Assembly (NCBI RefSeq): GCF_009928445.1
Contig: NZ_JAABNO010000009.1
Location: 1-64,000 of the forward strand
Source of the DNA: Clostridium sp. C8-1-8
GTDB taxonomy: Bacteria > Bacillota > Clostridia > Clostridiales > Clostridiaceae
DNA: 64,000 nt
Reading direction: 5' to 3'
Shown here: piece after piece, positions 32,027 to 40,032 of the stretch
Layout: the number at the start of each line of letters is the position of its first letter
How positions within the stretch are numbered: position 1 is the stretch's first letter
Made by a program: the position numbers and the translations under genes
Notes under the pieces: generated by a model
The model's database searches: none
Told to the model about the DNA's origin: nothing
Seen by the model: the letters and a program-made list of their open reading frames with translations, nothing else

Positions 32027-33031
32027 TTCATCTTTAGTTACCTGAAGTTCAGCAACTATATCATTTTTTCTATATCCAACTACATCTTTGAATCTAGAAT
32101 AAATTTTTAGATTATTCAGAAAATTATCCTCGAAAGCAATGAGCTTAAGATATTTTTCGCCTTCAATAGCTTTTTCCAGACAGTCAAAAGCTATATCTAT
32201 GCGCCTAAAGATAGAAAATATCCTACACTTATAGTAGTAGGCAATATAGCAGTTATTATCTAGCTCTATAGCTTTATCTAAGGAAGTTAAGGCTCTAAAT
32301 AAATCACCATCAAAGAAAAGTACATTTCCAAGTTCATAGTAGGCCCAGGGGAGAGTGGAGTCTACAGATATTATGGATTCGTACATTCTAGCAGCTGAGC
32401 TAAAATCCTTATTCTCAAAATATAGATCTGCAAGTAGCTTAAAAGTATTTATACTTTTTCTATTTATCTTACTATATCTTAAGAGATATTCTTCGCACTC
32501 GTCATATTTTTTTTGAATATATAAACATATACCCTTACCGTAAAGAGCAGCAGGTAAGTCTTTATTTATACTAAGGGCCTTATCAAAACTTTCTAAGGCT
32601 TTACTTACATTACCAAGAATATAGTAACAGTTACCTTTATTAGCATGAGGTGCTGCAAACTTATCATTAAGTTCTATGCACTTATCAGCATATTCTAAGG
32701 CTTTATCCATAAGCTCAGCTTCAAAGTAAGCATAACTTATGTTGTTGTATAGCATACTGCTTTCAATTTTGGCCTCTATTGCTTCATCACAAACTCTAAG
32801 TAAATTTTCTATATCCTTAGTTTCTGTTAATATCTCTATCAAGAGGGAATAGTAAAAATCTTCGCCTAAAATATTTCGTTTAGCTTCAAGCAAAGAAATT
32901 GTTCTACCATAACGTTTCCTTCTATATAGTCCTAAAGCTTTTTTTCTCGTCCTTGTTTTTTCATTGTTTACAGAGTAGTAGAATATAAGCGCGAACATAA
33001 TCACAGCCACTATTACAAATACCCACTTCAT
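32024..33031 (-). CDS. Membrane-anchored TPR protein
   Basis: 335 residues: one N-terminal TM helix (VFVIVAVIMFALIFYY, about 4-20), a short basic stretch, then about seven tetratricopeptide repeats (examples AYFEAELMDKALEYADKCIE, GKGICLYIQKKYDECEEYL, LGNVLFFDGDLFRALTSLDK). TPR arrays act as protein-docking scaffolds, so it may organise a membrane-associated complex, but the partner is unknown. Start ATG after GGAGG. It lies convergent to smpB and divergent from ssrA. I do not recognise a more specific family. Confidence 0.85.
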   Translation of the reverse strand: MKWVFVIVAVIMFALIFYYSVNNEKTRTRKKALGLYRRKRYGRTISLLEAKRNILGEDFYYSLLIEILTETKDIENLLRVCDEAIEAKIESSMLYNNISYAYFEAELMDKALEYADKCIELNDKFAAPHANKGNCYYILGNVSKALESFDKALSINKDLPAALYGKGICLYIQKKYDECEEYLLRYSKINRKSINTFKLLADLYFENKDFSSAARMYESIISVDSTLPWAYYELGNVLFFDGDLFRALTSLDKAIELDNNCYIAYYYKCRIFSIFRRIDIAFDCLEKAIEGEKYLKLIAFEDNFLNNLKIYSRFKDVVGYRKNDIVAELQVTKDE

Positions 33032-33415
33032 ATCGATACCTCCGTTGTTAGTTCATACTCTATTATATGAAGGAAGGTTACAAATTGGGGACAATTAAAA
33101 TATGATAGAAACTGCTGAAAGGCGCATTATTACTATAAATTCTTATAAATTTAAGAATTTATAAATATATAAAGATATAAATATAAGAATAAATAAATTT
33201 TTTATAAACTATATGTTGCAGGGGATACTGAATGCTTTATTATTAGATTTTTAATTAATATAAAAATGAGATTTATATACTTAAGCTATTATTAATTCCA
33301 CATACATCAATTATAAGCAACATTGGTATCAATAACTGTGTTGAAATAAATTGATTAATGCTGTAATATAATATTTGTGATGAGGAGTTAGTAACTAAAT
33401 AACATCACAGTGGAC

Positions 33416-33444
33416 TTGACATAACAGTTCATAAGGTTTATAAT
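33416..33444 (+). promoter_or_regulatory. ssrA: ssrA promoter
   Basis: Consensus TTGACA and TATAAT with a 17-bp spacer; transcription would begin about 55 nt before the mature 5' end, which RNase P would then form. A palindrome TGTGATG...CATCACA (33376-33409) lies just upstream. The rest of gap 33032-33505 shows no gene. Confidence 0.85.
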
Positions 33445-33505
33445 TAAGATTCAGAAAATTAAATATAATAAATTATAGCGTTTGCAAATTCATCACCCAT
33501 AATAT

Positions 33506-34131
33506 GGGGGCGCTTTGGCTTCGACGGGGGTAAGGTGGGTTTGATAAGCGAGCCGGGGGAAGCATGGTCCCACGTGATCAACTATGCACTAAATGTAAAC
33601 GCAGAAGATAATTTTGCATTAGCTGCCTAGTAGCAGCTCGTCAGCCTAAGACTCCCGCGGCTTAGGATCTGGCGCCGACAGCGGGGCCCCGAGCCTAGGA
33701 AAGCTTTGACCTAGGAACGGAATTTATGAAGCTACTAAAGCAAGAAGCCTGTCTATAGGCGTCTTGTGGAGGGAATGTTAAATTATAGACTACGCTCGTA
33801 GAAAGTCAAATTGATCTGCTTTCGGACAGGGGTTCGATTCGTAAAAGAGTCGCCTCAAGAAGTGATTCTTGAGTGAAAACTTGGCTTTATCGGTGAAACC
33901 GTACCATGTGACGATGACGGCAATACCGAGAGGTATGTAAGGAAACTTAACAGCCTCGTATCGACTCATAGGCTCCTTAGCTTTTAAGTATGGAGTACTA
34001 GGATAGAAGTCTCAAACTATACTATGGCTTCTATAATACGCCAAGCATAATTAGGGTGATTATTCCTGATTATGAAGATATAGTCAGTGATGTTAGTAAT
34101 AACATATGCGCACGACCCCTCGCCTCCACCA
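33506..34131 (+). ncRNA. ssrA: tmRNA (SsrA), split by a group I intron
   Basis: tmRNA rescues stalled ribosomes by acting first as alanyl-tRNA and then as a short mRNA. The 5' end GGGGGCG (33506) pairs with CGCCTCC (34121-34127), and CCA is encoded at the 3' end (34129-34131). The tag frame 33601-33627 encodes AEDNFALAA followed by TAG, as expected for a Clostridium. The T-arm is broken: GGGGTTCGAT at 33838 continues only at 34115 with ACCCCTCGCC. Removing 276 nt restores T-stem AGGGG/CCCCT, a seven-base loop UUCGAUA and a mature RNA of 350 nt. Without splicing the tRNA-like domain cannot form. Confidence 0.97.
33839..34114 (+). mobile_element. Group I intron in the tmRNA T-loop (276 nt, no internal ORF)
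   Basis: Splice-site logic fits group I: the 5' exon ends in U (33838) and the intron ends in G (34114). P1 is visible: exon CGAU pairs with internal guide GUCG (33848-33853 area) with the U-G wobble at the splice site, extended inside the intron by UC/GA around loop GUAAAA. Late in the intron, ACTATA (near 34018) can pair with TATAGT in AAGATATAGTC (near 34078), the classic P7 S-element form. A P9-like hairpin (TGTTA...TAACA) precedes the end. The intron carries no protein gene. Splicing itself is inferred from structure. Confidence 0.92.
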
Positions 34132-34134
34132 TAT

Positions 34135-34165
34135 AAAACCCTAGACATTTTTGTCTAGGGTTTTT
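34135..34165. terminator. Bidirectional terminator between ssrA and the endonuclease gene
   Basis: Stem AAAACCCTAGACA and complement, with A run and T run flanks. The same CCCTAGACA stem occurs in the terminator at 45727. Confidence 0.93.
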
Positions 34166-34168
34166 AAA

Positions 34169-34582
34169 CTATTTAATCGAAATAAATCTTCTATAAAATT
34201 CTAATTTTCTTTCTAGGAGATCCTTTGAATACCTACCATTTCGAGGTGTTAAATCTTTGTATTCAGTAATTATCATATAGGCTCTTTGTTTTTTGCTTTT
34301 AATAATCAGATATGGATAAATCAATTCTAAAAGCTTTATAGCATCATTGTACTTAACTATATATGAATATGATGGTTTATGTTTTTCTAAATCATAAACT
34401 TTTTTTCCTTTAATTACACCTATTTCGGTCTTTAATTTAATCCACTGAAGCAGTTCTATAGTTGTGGAAGCTATTGATACAGAAGGAGAAGGATATTGAT
34501 TATTATGAAATCTTATAAGCATAATGCTACCTTCACCATCAATTATTCCAGCAATATAGGCTTTTTCCTCATTTGTCAGCAT
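34169..34582 (-). CDS. Single-motif LAGLIDADG homing endonuclease, free-standing
   Basis: 137-residue protein with the signature YIAGIIDGEGSI at residues 8-19 (a LAGLIDADG helix with the catalytic acidic residue as Glu) followed by the beta-rich DNA-binding part (SPSVSIASTTIELLQWI, YSYIVKYNDAIKLLELI). One motif means it should act as a homodimer. Start ATG after GGAGGTAACT. It is convergent with ssrA and just 37 bp from its 3' end, outside the intron. It may spread the ssrA intron by cutting intronless ssrA, or it may only be a neighbour; its target is unknown. Confidence 0.92.
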   Translation of the reverse strand: MLTNEEKAYIAGIIDGEGSIMLIRFHNNQYPSPSVSIASTTIELLQWIKLKTEIGVIKGKKVYDLEKHKPSYSYIVKYNDAIKLLELIYPYLIIKSKKQRAYMIITEYKDLTPRNGRYSKDLLERKLEFYRRFISIK

Positions 34583-34832
34583 AGTTACCTCCGAAATTTA
34601 TGTTGTATTGAAATTAAAATAATAATAGTATTATGCATATTTGAGATACTTTATAATTATTTTGAGGTAGATTTATCATTAGATATAAAATGATTTTAAG
34701 GAATTTTACGAAAGTACAGTTTTATTAACGAGATCAACTTCGCTTCGCAAAGAACCCTATGTTAGGTAAGAGCTTGCAAACTGGTGACGGAAGTTTAAAT
34801 AAATCTTTACAAAGTTATTTATATGTAATTTA
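34583..34832. other. Sequence between endonuclease and MarR promoter
   Basis: About 250 bp without a gene. A less AT-rich patch (about 34730-34800, around CTTCGCTTCGCAAAGAACCC) stands out from its surroundings and may be debris of an earlier insertion. I cannot identify it. Confidence 0.35.
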
Positions 34833-34885
34833 TTGACAAGACATAAAGAAAAGGATATCATAACAATTAATTAGTAAACTAATTA
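34833..34885 (+). promoter_or_regulatory. marR-esterase promoter with palindromic operator
   Basis: TTGACA at 34833-34838 and TATCAT at 34856-34861 with a 17-bp spacer. A perfect 18-bp palindrome TAATTAGTAAACTAATTA (34868-34885) lies over the expected start site, the usual place and symmetry for a MarR-dimer operator. Autoregulation is inferred. Confidence 0.75.
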
Positions 34886-34918
34886 GCTTATAAAAAATAG
34901 TGAGGTAAAGTTATTTTT

Positions 34919-35344
34919 ATGGCACATGAAAAATTGTTTTTAGCGTTATTAGGTTCTTCATCAGCTCATGCAGAAGCGAGTAGAAAGGCATTTAATGCGT
35001 TGGGATTGACTGAAGGACAACCGAAAATTCTTTATATACTCCAAAATCAAGATGGGCAAGTGCAGAAGGAATTAGCAGCAGTATGCGGAATTAAACAGTC
35101 TACACTTGCTGTACTTCTTGGGAAGATGGAAAAGCAGAATCTTATTTATAAAGAAGTATGTTATGTTTCAGGAATGAAGCGGGCATATAAGATATTTTTG
35201 ACGGAAAAAGGAAGGGATATAGCAGAACATCTTTATAAAGTTGTTGAAGAACTGGAAGAAAAGAGTTTTGCAGGATTTTCTCCGGAAGAAAAAGCTACGT
35301 TATTATCATTACTGAGCAAAGTAGAGTATAATATGCAAAAATAA
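34919..35344 (+). CDS. MarR-family transcriptional regulator
   Basis: Winged-helix dimeric repressor of 141 residues. Helix-turn-helix: VQKELAAVCGIKQSTLAVLLGKMEKQ; wing: YKEVCYVSGMKRAYKIFLTEKGRDIAEHL. N- and C-terminal helices form the dimer interface. Start ATG after GAGGTAAAG. A perfect palindrome covers its own promoter start. First gene of an operon with two alpha/beta hydrolases; it may respond to an ester or phenolic compound, which is a guess from context. Confidence 0.93.
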   Translation: MAHEKLFLALLGSSSAHAEASRKAFNALGLTEGQPKILYILQNQDGQVQKELAAVCGIKQSTLAVLLGKMEKQNLIYKEVCYVSGMKRAYKIFLTEKGRDIAEHLYKVVEELEEKSFAGFSPEEKATLLSLLSKVEYNMQK

Positions 35345-35364
35345 ATGAGGTAGCAGGTGTTTTC

Positions 35365-36261
35365 ATGAAAAGGAGAAGTTTAATTTTATGTATGTTAGCT
35401 GTAATTATGGTTATGGCCGGATGTTCAAAGAATAATAATGTAAAGGAGAATGAAACAAAGATGACTTCAGAAAAGATAACAAACGACACAATAAAGAACA
35501 AAGAAAAGAAGAATATAGAAGTTAAGGAACTCATCATTAAAAAAGAAGGCAAAGAGATTTATGGTAAGTTATATTATCCAGAAGATGCAGGAAAGCATCC
35601 GGCTATTATTTTAAGTCATGGTTATAATGGAGCTAATTCAGATTTTGAAAACGAGTGCAGATTTTTTGCGCAGAACGGGTATGTTGCATATGCATATGAT
35701 TTCTGCGGTGGTTCCGTAAGATCAAAAAGTAGTGGATCATCTACAGATATGACTATATTTACGGAAAAGGCAGATTTACTTGAAGTTTTAAATAACATAA
35801 GAAGCTTAGAAAATGTAAATGCAGATAGCATATACCTGATGGGTGGCAGTCAGGGTGGATTGGTAACAGCATTGGTAGCAGAAGAAAGTGAAGATTTAAT
35901 AAAGGGAATGATATTATATTATCCTGCTTTAAATATACCTGATGATTGGAGAAAGAACTACGCATCAGTAGACGATATACCAGAAAAAGTGGATTTCTGG
36001 GGATTAACATTAGGTAAGAATTTCTTTGTATCAATAAGAGATTTTCATACATTTGATAATATAGGAAAGTTTTCTAAAGATATACTGACTGTACATGGAG
36101 ATAAAGATGCTATAGCTCCACTAAGTAATTCTGAAAGAGCGCAGAAGCTTTACAAAAATGAAAAACTTGTTGTGTTACCTGGAGAAGGACATGGATTTTC
36201 ACCTACAGGTGCTGAAGAGGCAAGAAAACTTGTACTTGATTTTATGGAAAAACATCAGTAA
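35365..36261 (+). CDS. Alpha/beta hydrolase lipoprotein
   Basis: Surface-anchored hydrolase, 298 residues. Lipobox VMAGC (Cys20) ends the signal peptide, followed by a charged linker. The fold starts with an oxyanion motif SHGYNG; the nucleophile Ser lies in GGSQGG (LMGGSQGGLV), the acid in VHGDKDAIAP, the His in GEGHGF. It belongs to the dienelactone hydrolase/acyl-peptidase-like group. Substrate unknown; esters on plant polymers or xenobiotics are possible. Encoded 20 bp after marR and 14 bp before a second esterase. Confidence 0.9.
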   Translation: MKRRSLILCMLAVIMVMAGCSKNNNVKENETKMTSEKITNDTIKNKEKKNIEVKELIIKKEGKEIYGKLYYPEDAGKHPAIILSHGYNGANSDFENECRFFAQNGYVAYAYDFCGGSVRSKSSGSSTDMTIFTEKADLLEVLNNIRSLENVNADSIYLMGGSQGGLVTALVAEESEDLIKGMILYYPALNIPDDWRKNYASVDDIPEKVDFWGLTLGKNFFVSIRDFHTFDNIGKFSKDILTVHGDKDAIAPLSNSERAQKLYKNEKLVVLPGEGHGFSPTGAEEARKLVLDFMEKHQ

Positions 36262-36275
36262 TTTAGGAGAAGGAT

Positions 36276-37145
36276 ATGTGTAGAGAGTTTGTAGATGTAG
36301 ACAAAAGCTATTATGAAAGATGCGAAAGACGGGGGAAATTAGTAAGGATTAATTATATTTCCAATACATATAGCGAGGATAATACTCTTCTAAACAAGGA
36401 TGCATTGGTATATCTTCCATATATGTATGATGAAAGTGATAAAAAGACATATAATGTATTCTATCTCATGCATGGTGGTGGTGGTAACTCAGATGAAGTA
36501 TTTGGTGGAATTGAAGGAAAGACAGATCTTAAGAATATCTTAGACAACATGATTTTTAAGGGAAATATTGAGCCATTAATAGTAGTAGCACCATCATTTT
36601 ATTATCAGGGAACTACAGAAGCACTTACTTCAACAAAAGATGCAAGATTACTTACAGAAAACTTTCATCATGAATTGGTAAGAGATTTGATACCAACGGT
36701 AGAAAAACTCTTTAGAGTAAATAAAGGTAGAGGAAACAGAGCGTTTGGCGGATATTCTATGGGGTCAGAGGCTACTTGGAATATATACGCAAAATGTTTG
36801 GAATATATCAAGTATTATATGCCAATGAGTGGAGATTGCTGGGCTGTTAAGCTTCAAGGTGGATTAATATGTCCTAAAGAAACAGTTAACTTCCTAGTTA
36901 ATTCAGCCAAAGCATCAGGATGGGATTTTAAGATATTTGCATGTGTAGGTGATGATGATGTAGCATATAAGCCTATGGATTCGATGATACATGAAATGAT
37001 GACCCGTAAAGATTGTTTTATATTTGCTGAAGATTTAAAGAAGGGAAATATTGTGTACTGTGTGGCTCACGGAGGAACACACTCGTATGAATACTGCTAC
37101 AAATATATATACAATGCGTTACCACATTTCTTTGATAAATACTAA
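36276..37145 (+). CDS. Esterase D/feruloyl-esterase-like hydrolase (CE1-like)
   Basis: 289 residues, no signal peptide, so cytoplasmic. Oxyanion region LMHGGGGNSDEVFGG, nucleophile Ser in FGGYSMGSEATW, a C-terminal His in CVAHGGTHSYEY. This is the layout of the putative-esterase family containing feruloyl and acetyl-xylan esterases and S-formylglutathione hydrolase. Together with the lipoprotein hydrolase it could remove acyl decorations before and after sugar uptake, under MarR control; this pathway idea is inference. Confidence 0.88.
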   Translation: MCREFVDVDKSYYERCERRGKLVRINYISNTYSEDNTLLNKDALVYLPYMYDESDKKTYNVFYLMHGGGGNSDEVFGGIEGKTDLKNILDNMIFKGNIEPLIVVAPSFYYQGTTEALTSTKDARLLTENFHHELVRDLIPTVEKLFRVNKGRGNRAFGGYSMGSEATWNIYAKCLEYIKYYMPMSGDCWAVKLQGGLICPKETVNFLVNSAKASGWDFKIFACVGDDDVAYKPMDSMIHEMMTRKDCFIFAEDLKKGNIVYCVAHGGTHSYEYCYKYIYNALPHFFDKY

Positions 37146-37223
37146 GATTACTTATATGATGGAAAGAAGCACTTGGTGAGTGTTTACACAGTTATTAAAG
37201 ATGTGTAAATCTAGACCTTAACA

Positions 37224-37266
37224 TTTTCTGAAACTCTGCAAAGCTTCAATGGAGAGTTTCAGAAAA
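37224..37266. repeat. 14-bp perfect hairpin after the esterase gene
   Basis: TTTTCTGAAACTCT pairs exactly with AGAGTTTCAGAAAA across a 15-bp loop. There is no T-run on either side, so it is a weak terminator candidate at best. The neighbouring bases 37231-37360 read without stops in one frame (includes FYFNWLYDAVNKSHEV and MPVDDNYIVNRD) but have no start codon or RBS and may be a gene remnant. Confidence 0.5.
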
Positions 37267-37359
37267 CATAGGAAGTACGTTCTATTTTAATTGGTTGTAT
37301 GATGCTGTTAATAAAAGTCATGAAGTATCGAATGTTCAGAAGATGCCTGTAGATGACAA

Positions 37360-38298
37360 CTACATTGTTAATAGAGATATTCTTCCTATAAGATTATTTG
37401 TATAGGCTAGTTTTCCATCCACAGTTATTACAACAGCACCCATTCCCTTAATGCTATTAACTCTACGAATAATTGAAGCCGCATCTAATCCAAAGAATTT
37501 TGTAGTATATATATCGCAGTCTAGAGATTTATCAGCAATAATAGTTAAAGAAGCTATATTGCTTTTTATTGGATAGCCTGTTTTGCTGTCAAATATATGG
37601 TGGTATCTAATGCCATCATTTTCAAGCATTCTCTCGTATATTCCTGAGGTTACAACGGATTGATTTTTTATTTTCACAAGGGCTACCGCATTTCCTCTTG
37701 GTAGAAATGGATTTTGTATTCCCACATTCCAGTCACCGCCTTCAGAGGGGGAGTCTCCAAAAACTAGAACATTACCGCCCATGTCTACCATAGCTGAAAC
37801 AGCCCCGTTTTCCTTAAATAAATCCATAACTTTATCAGCAAAATACCCTTTAGCTATGGCTCCGAGGTCTATCTCAGTGCCTTTTTTCAAAAAATACACC
37901 GTCTTTTTTTCATCATCTAGTTGTATATTTTCAGGCTTTAAAAGCTCTAGTACCTTTGTTATAGCTTCTTTCTCAGGTACATGTGCCTCCTTAAAACCTA
38001 TTCTCCATAATTTTATTAATGGACCTATTGCTATATTTAAATATGTATTCTCACATAGACTATGTTCTTTTCCTACTTTTATCAGCTCATACAGTTCATC
38101 ATCTACTTTTTGTGGAGCCAAGGAAGCTTCTTTTTTTAGCATGGCAAGCTGTGAGTTATCACTGTTGGCGCTAAAGACTTCTTCATAATGAATCAGCATA
38201 TCCTCAGCCTTTTCTGCAAGACTTTCAGCAGCATCTCCCTTTATATAGAGAGAAATTTTTGTTCCCATAAGATATATTATCTTTGTATACTCATTCAT
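37360..38298 (-). CDS. apbE: FAD:protein FMN transferase ApbE
   Basis: Flavinyltransferase that attaches FMN from FAD to Thr/Ser in FMN-binding domains; 312 residues. Motifs: IDLGAIAKGYFADKV, DMGGNVLVFGDSP followed by GGDWNVGIQNP, and YHHIFDSKTGYPI with its Mg/FAD residues. It lacks the lipoprotein signal of exported ApbE, so it acts in the cytosol. The gene overlaps the preceding lysR by 8 bp on the minus strand. The likely substrate is encoded next door: an FMN-binding domain with the target motif DALSGAS in the 40033-42456 protein, also without a signal peptide. Confidence 0.96.
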   Translation of the reverse strand: MNEYTKIIYLMGTKISLYIKGDAAESLAEKAEDMLIHYEEVFSANSDNSQLAMLKKEASLAPQKVDDELYELIKVGKEHSLCENTYLNIAIGPLIKLWRIGFKEAHVPEKEAITKVLELLKPENIQLDDEKKTVYFLKKGTEIDLGAIAKGYFADKVMDLFKENGAVSAMVDMGGNVLVFGDSPSEGGDWNVGIQNPFLPRGNAVALVKIKNQSVVTSGIYERMLENDGIRYHHIFDSKTGYPIKSNIASLTIIADKSLDCDIYTTKFFGLDAASIIRRVNSIKGMGAVVITVDGKLAYTNNLIGRISLLTM

Positions 38299-39238
38299 CT
38301 TGATCTCCTATATTGAAGTTATTTTGACCATGAACTAGAAATGCATCTATAAGGTCTTTATCAACGGCAGTTAGTTTTTTTTCACTGTGATATGCTATAA
38401 AGTAATCTAAACTAAGCTCATCCATTGGAACTTCATATATATTATATTTAGATGGACACTCCTTTATATAGATGCTTTCTGGTATAAAGGTAAGTCCCAA
38501 GTTACTGGTTGCAAGTTCACGGGCAGTATTGATTTCGGTACTTTCCATTATGATTTTTGGTTGTACCTTATAAAGGCTGAATAACTGATCTATCTGCTTT
38601 CTTATAGCAGAACCTTTGGAAGTTAGTATCAGCTTTTGACACAGTAGCTTGTTTATGTCTATAGTTCCTTCTGGAATAATGGCCACGTCTTTCTGGTATA
38701 GATCACAGCAGCGAGGAATAACAGCACGGTATCTGTGTCTGCCCCAAGTAATGGAGCTTAAATTTGGAGAAATATTTGTTGAATTTTGCCCAAGCCAAAA
38801 ATCCAATTCACCATTCTGAGTTAATTTCTCATTTTTTTCTGGTAAAGCCTCTGAAAGCTCTATTTTACAGTTTGGATGCATACCCAGAAATTTTGGTAAA
38901 AAAAGAGGTAAAAGGTAGGTTCCAAGGCTAGGAAGTACTCCTATCTTGATAACCTTGCTATCTATATCTGACACAGCGGATATTTCCCTAAGCAGCTTAG
39001 AATAATTATTTTCTATTGAAGTTAAATACTGATAATATATCTTACCCTGCTCCGTTAATCTATATGGCAGATTGCTACGATTGATAAGCTCACAGTCTAA
39101 CTGACTTTCTACCCTTTTAATAACCTGTGTCAAGTAAGGTTGAGAAATATAAAGTGATTTGGCAGCCTTGCCATAATTACTGTACTTTAAAATGGCATCA
39201 ATATAATACAAAATATCTTGAGAATAGTATTTTGACAT
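38291..39238 (-). CDS. LysR-family transcriptional regulator
   Basis: DNA-binding regulator of 315 residues. I start at the ATG giving MSKYYSQDILYYIDAIL, with AAAAGGA 8 nt upstream; earlier Met codons overlap that RBS. Helix-turn-helix: NYGKAAKSLYISQPYLTQVIKRVESQL. The effector-binding domain follows (KVIKIGVLPSLGTYLLP). It is divergent from the reductase pair and cotranscribed with apbE, so it probably controls both directions from the 180-bp spacer containing an inverted repeat. Confidence 0.94.
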   Translation of the reverse strand: MSKYYSQDILYYIDAILKYSNYGKAAKSLYISQPYLTQVIKRVESQLDCELINRSNLPYRLTEQGKIYYQYLTSIENNYSKLLREISAVSDIDSKVIKIGVLPSLGTYLLPLFLPKFLGMHPNCKIELSEALPEKNEKLTQNGELDFWLGQNSTNISPNLSSITWGRHRYRAVIPRCCDLYQKDVAIIPEGTIDINKLLCQKLILTSKGSAIRKQIDQLFSLYKVQPKIIMESTEINTARELATSNLGLTFIPESIYIKECPSKYNIYEVPMDELSLDYFIAYHSEKKLTAVDKDLIDAFLVHGQNNFNIGDQDE

Positions 39239-39281
39239 TTTATTCATCCTTTTGTGAAACAATTAACTTGTTTTTTATTGT

Positions 39282-39310
39282 GTTTGATTATAACAAATAT
39301 GTTATCAAAC
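39282..39310. promoter_or_regulatory. Candidate LysR operator in the divergent spacer
   Basis: GTTTGAT and ATAACA face TGTTAT and (one base shifted) CAAAC, an interrupted palindrome of the T-N11-A kind. TATAAT at 39331-39336 behind it may be the -10 of the reductase genes. Confidence 0.5.
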
Positions 39311-39418
39311 TTCAATAAATAACTATTAGATATAATATACTCAAAATGTTAAAATTATATCAAGGAATTATTGAACTTATGAAATTATGAAGTTTTCAAA
39401 TAGAGAGAGGAGATTACT

Positions 39419-40018
39419 ATGAAATATTTAGCAATTGTAGGTACTAACTCAGACGTGTCAACTAATCGTATGCTGCTTCAATTTATGCAAAAGCATTTTG
39501 CCAGTGAGGCAGATATAGAACTATATGAAATTAAGGCTTTACCTGCCTTTAATGAACCAGAGGATTCTGATATTCCTGAAAAGGTAGCAGAATTATCTAA
39601 TAAAATTCTTAAAGCAGATGGAGTAATAATAGCAACTCCAGAGTATGACCATGCAATACCTGCAGTTTTAAAGAGTGCTCTTGAATGGATTAGTTACACT
39701 AGTCAAGCACTTACTGACAAGCCTGTTTTAATTGTGGGAGCTTCCCTTGGTACACTTGGTTCTTCTCGTGCACAGGCACATCTTAGACAAATACTTGATT
39801 CACCTGAGCTTGCGGCTAGAATCATGCCAAGCAGTGAATTCCTTTTAGGAAAATCACAAGGTGCATTTGATAGCGAAGGAAATCTTATATATTTAGACAA
39901 GCTATCAGAGCTAGATGAAATCTTCAGAGAGTTTCTTCTGTTTACAGATATTACATCAAAGCTTTTAGCAGAAAAAGTTTTACATAAAAAAGTCAAAAAA
40001 TTCACTTGGCAAGAGTAG
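39419..40018 (+). CDS. NADPH-dependent FMN reductase-family protein
   Basis: 199-residue flavodoxin-fold protein. N-terminal strand [10 protein letters not shown], then the FMN loop [20 protein letters not shown] and [17 protein letters not shown], as in the SsuE/ArsH-like FMN_red family. It is a close paralogue of the N-terminal domain of the next protein; both have the stretch LGASL-x(4)-GSSRAQ-x-HLRQIL (here VGASL). Encoded 14 bp before that gene, whose RBS overlaps its stop. Probably supplies reduced flavin or electrons to the fusion. Confidence 0.92.
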   Translation: MKYLAIVGTNSDVSTNRMLLQFMQKHFASEADIELYEIKALPAFNEPEDSDIPEKVAELSNKILKADGVIIATPEYDHAIPAVLKSALEWISYTSQALTDKPVLIVGASLGTLGSSRAQAHLRQILDSPELAARIMPSSEFLLGKSQGAFDSEGNLIYLDKLSELDEIFREFLLFTDITSKLLAEKVLHKKVKKFTWQE

Positions 40019-40032
40019 GAGGATTAATATCA

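Noticed and set aside
33506..34131. tmRNA 3' half damaged by deletion (pseudogene)
   Set aside because: The 3' part including CCA is intact 276 nt downstream and rejoins to a perfect T-arm, with group I splice features.
34496..34693. 65-codon ORF antisense to the endonuclease gene
   Set aside because: Shadow of the LAGLIDADG gene, no RBS.
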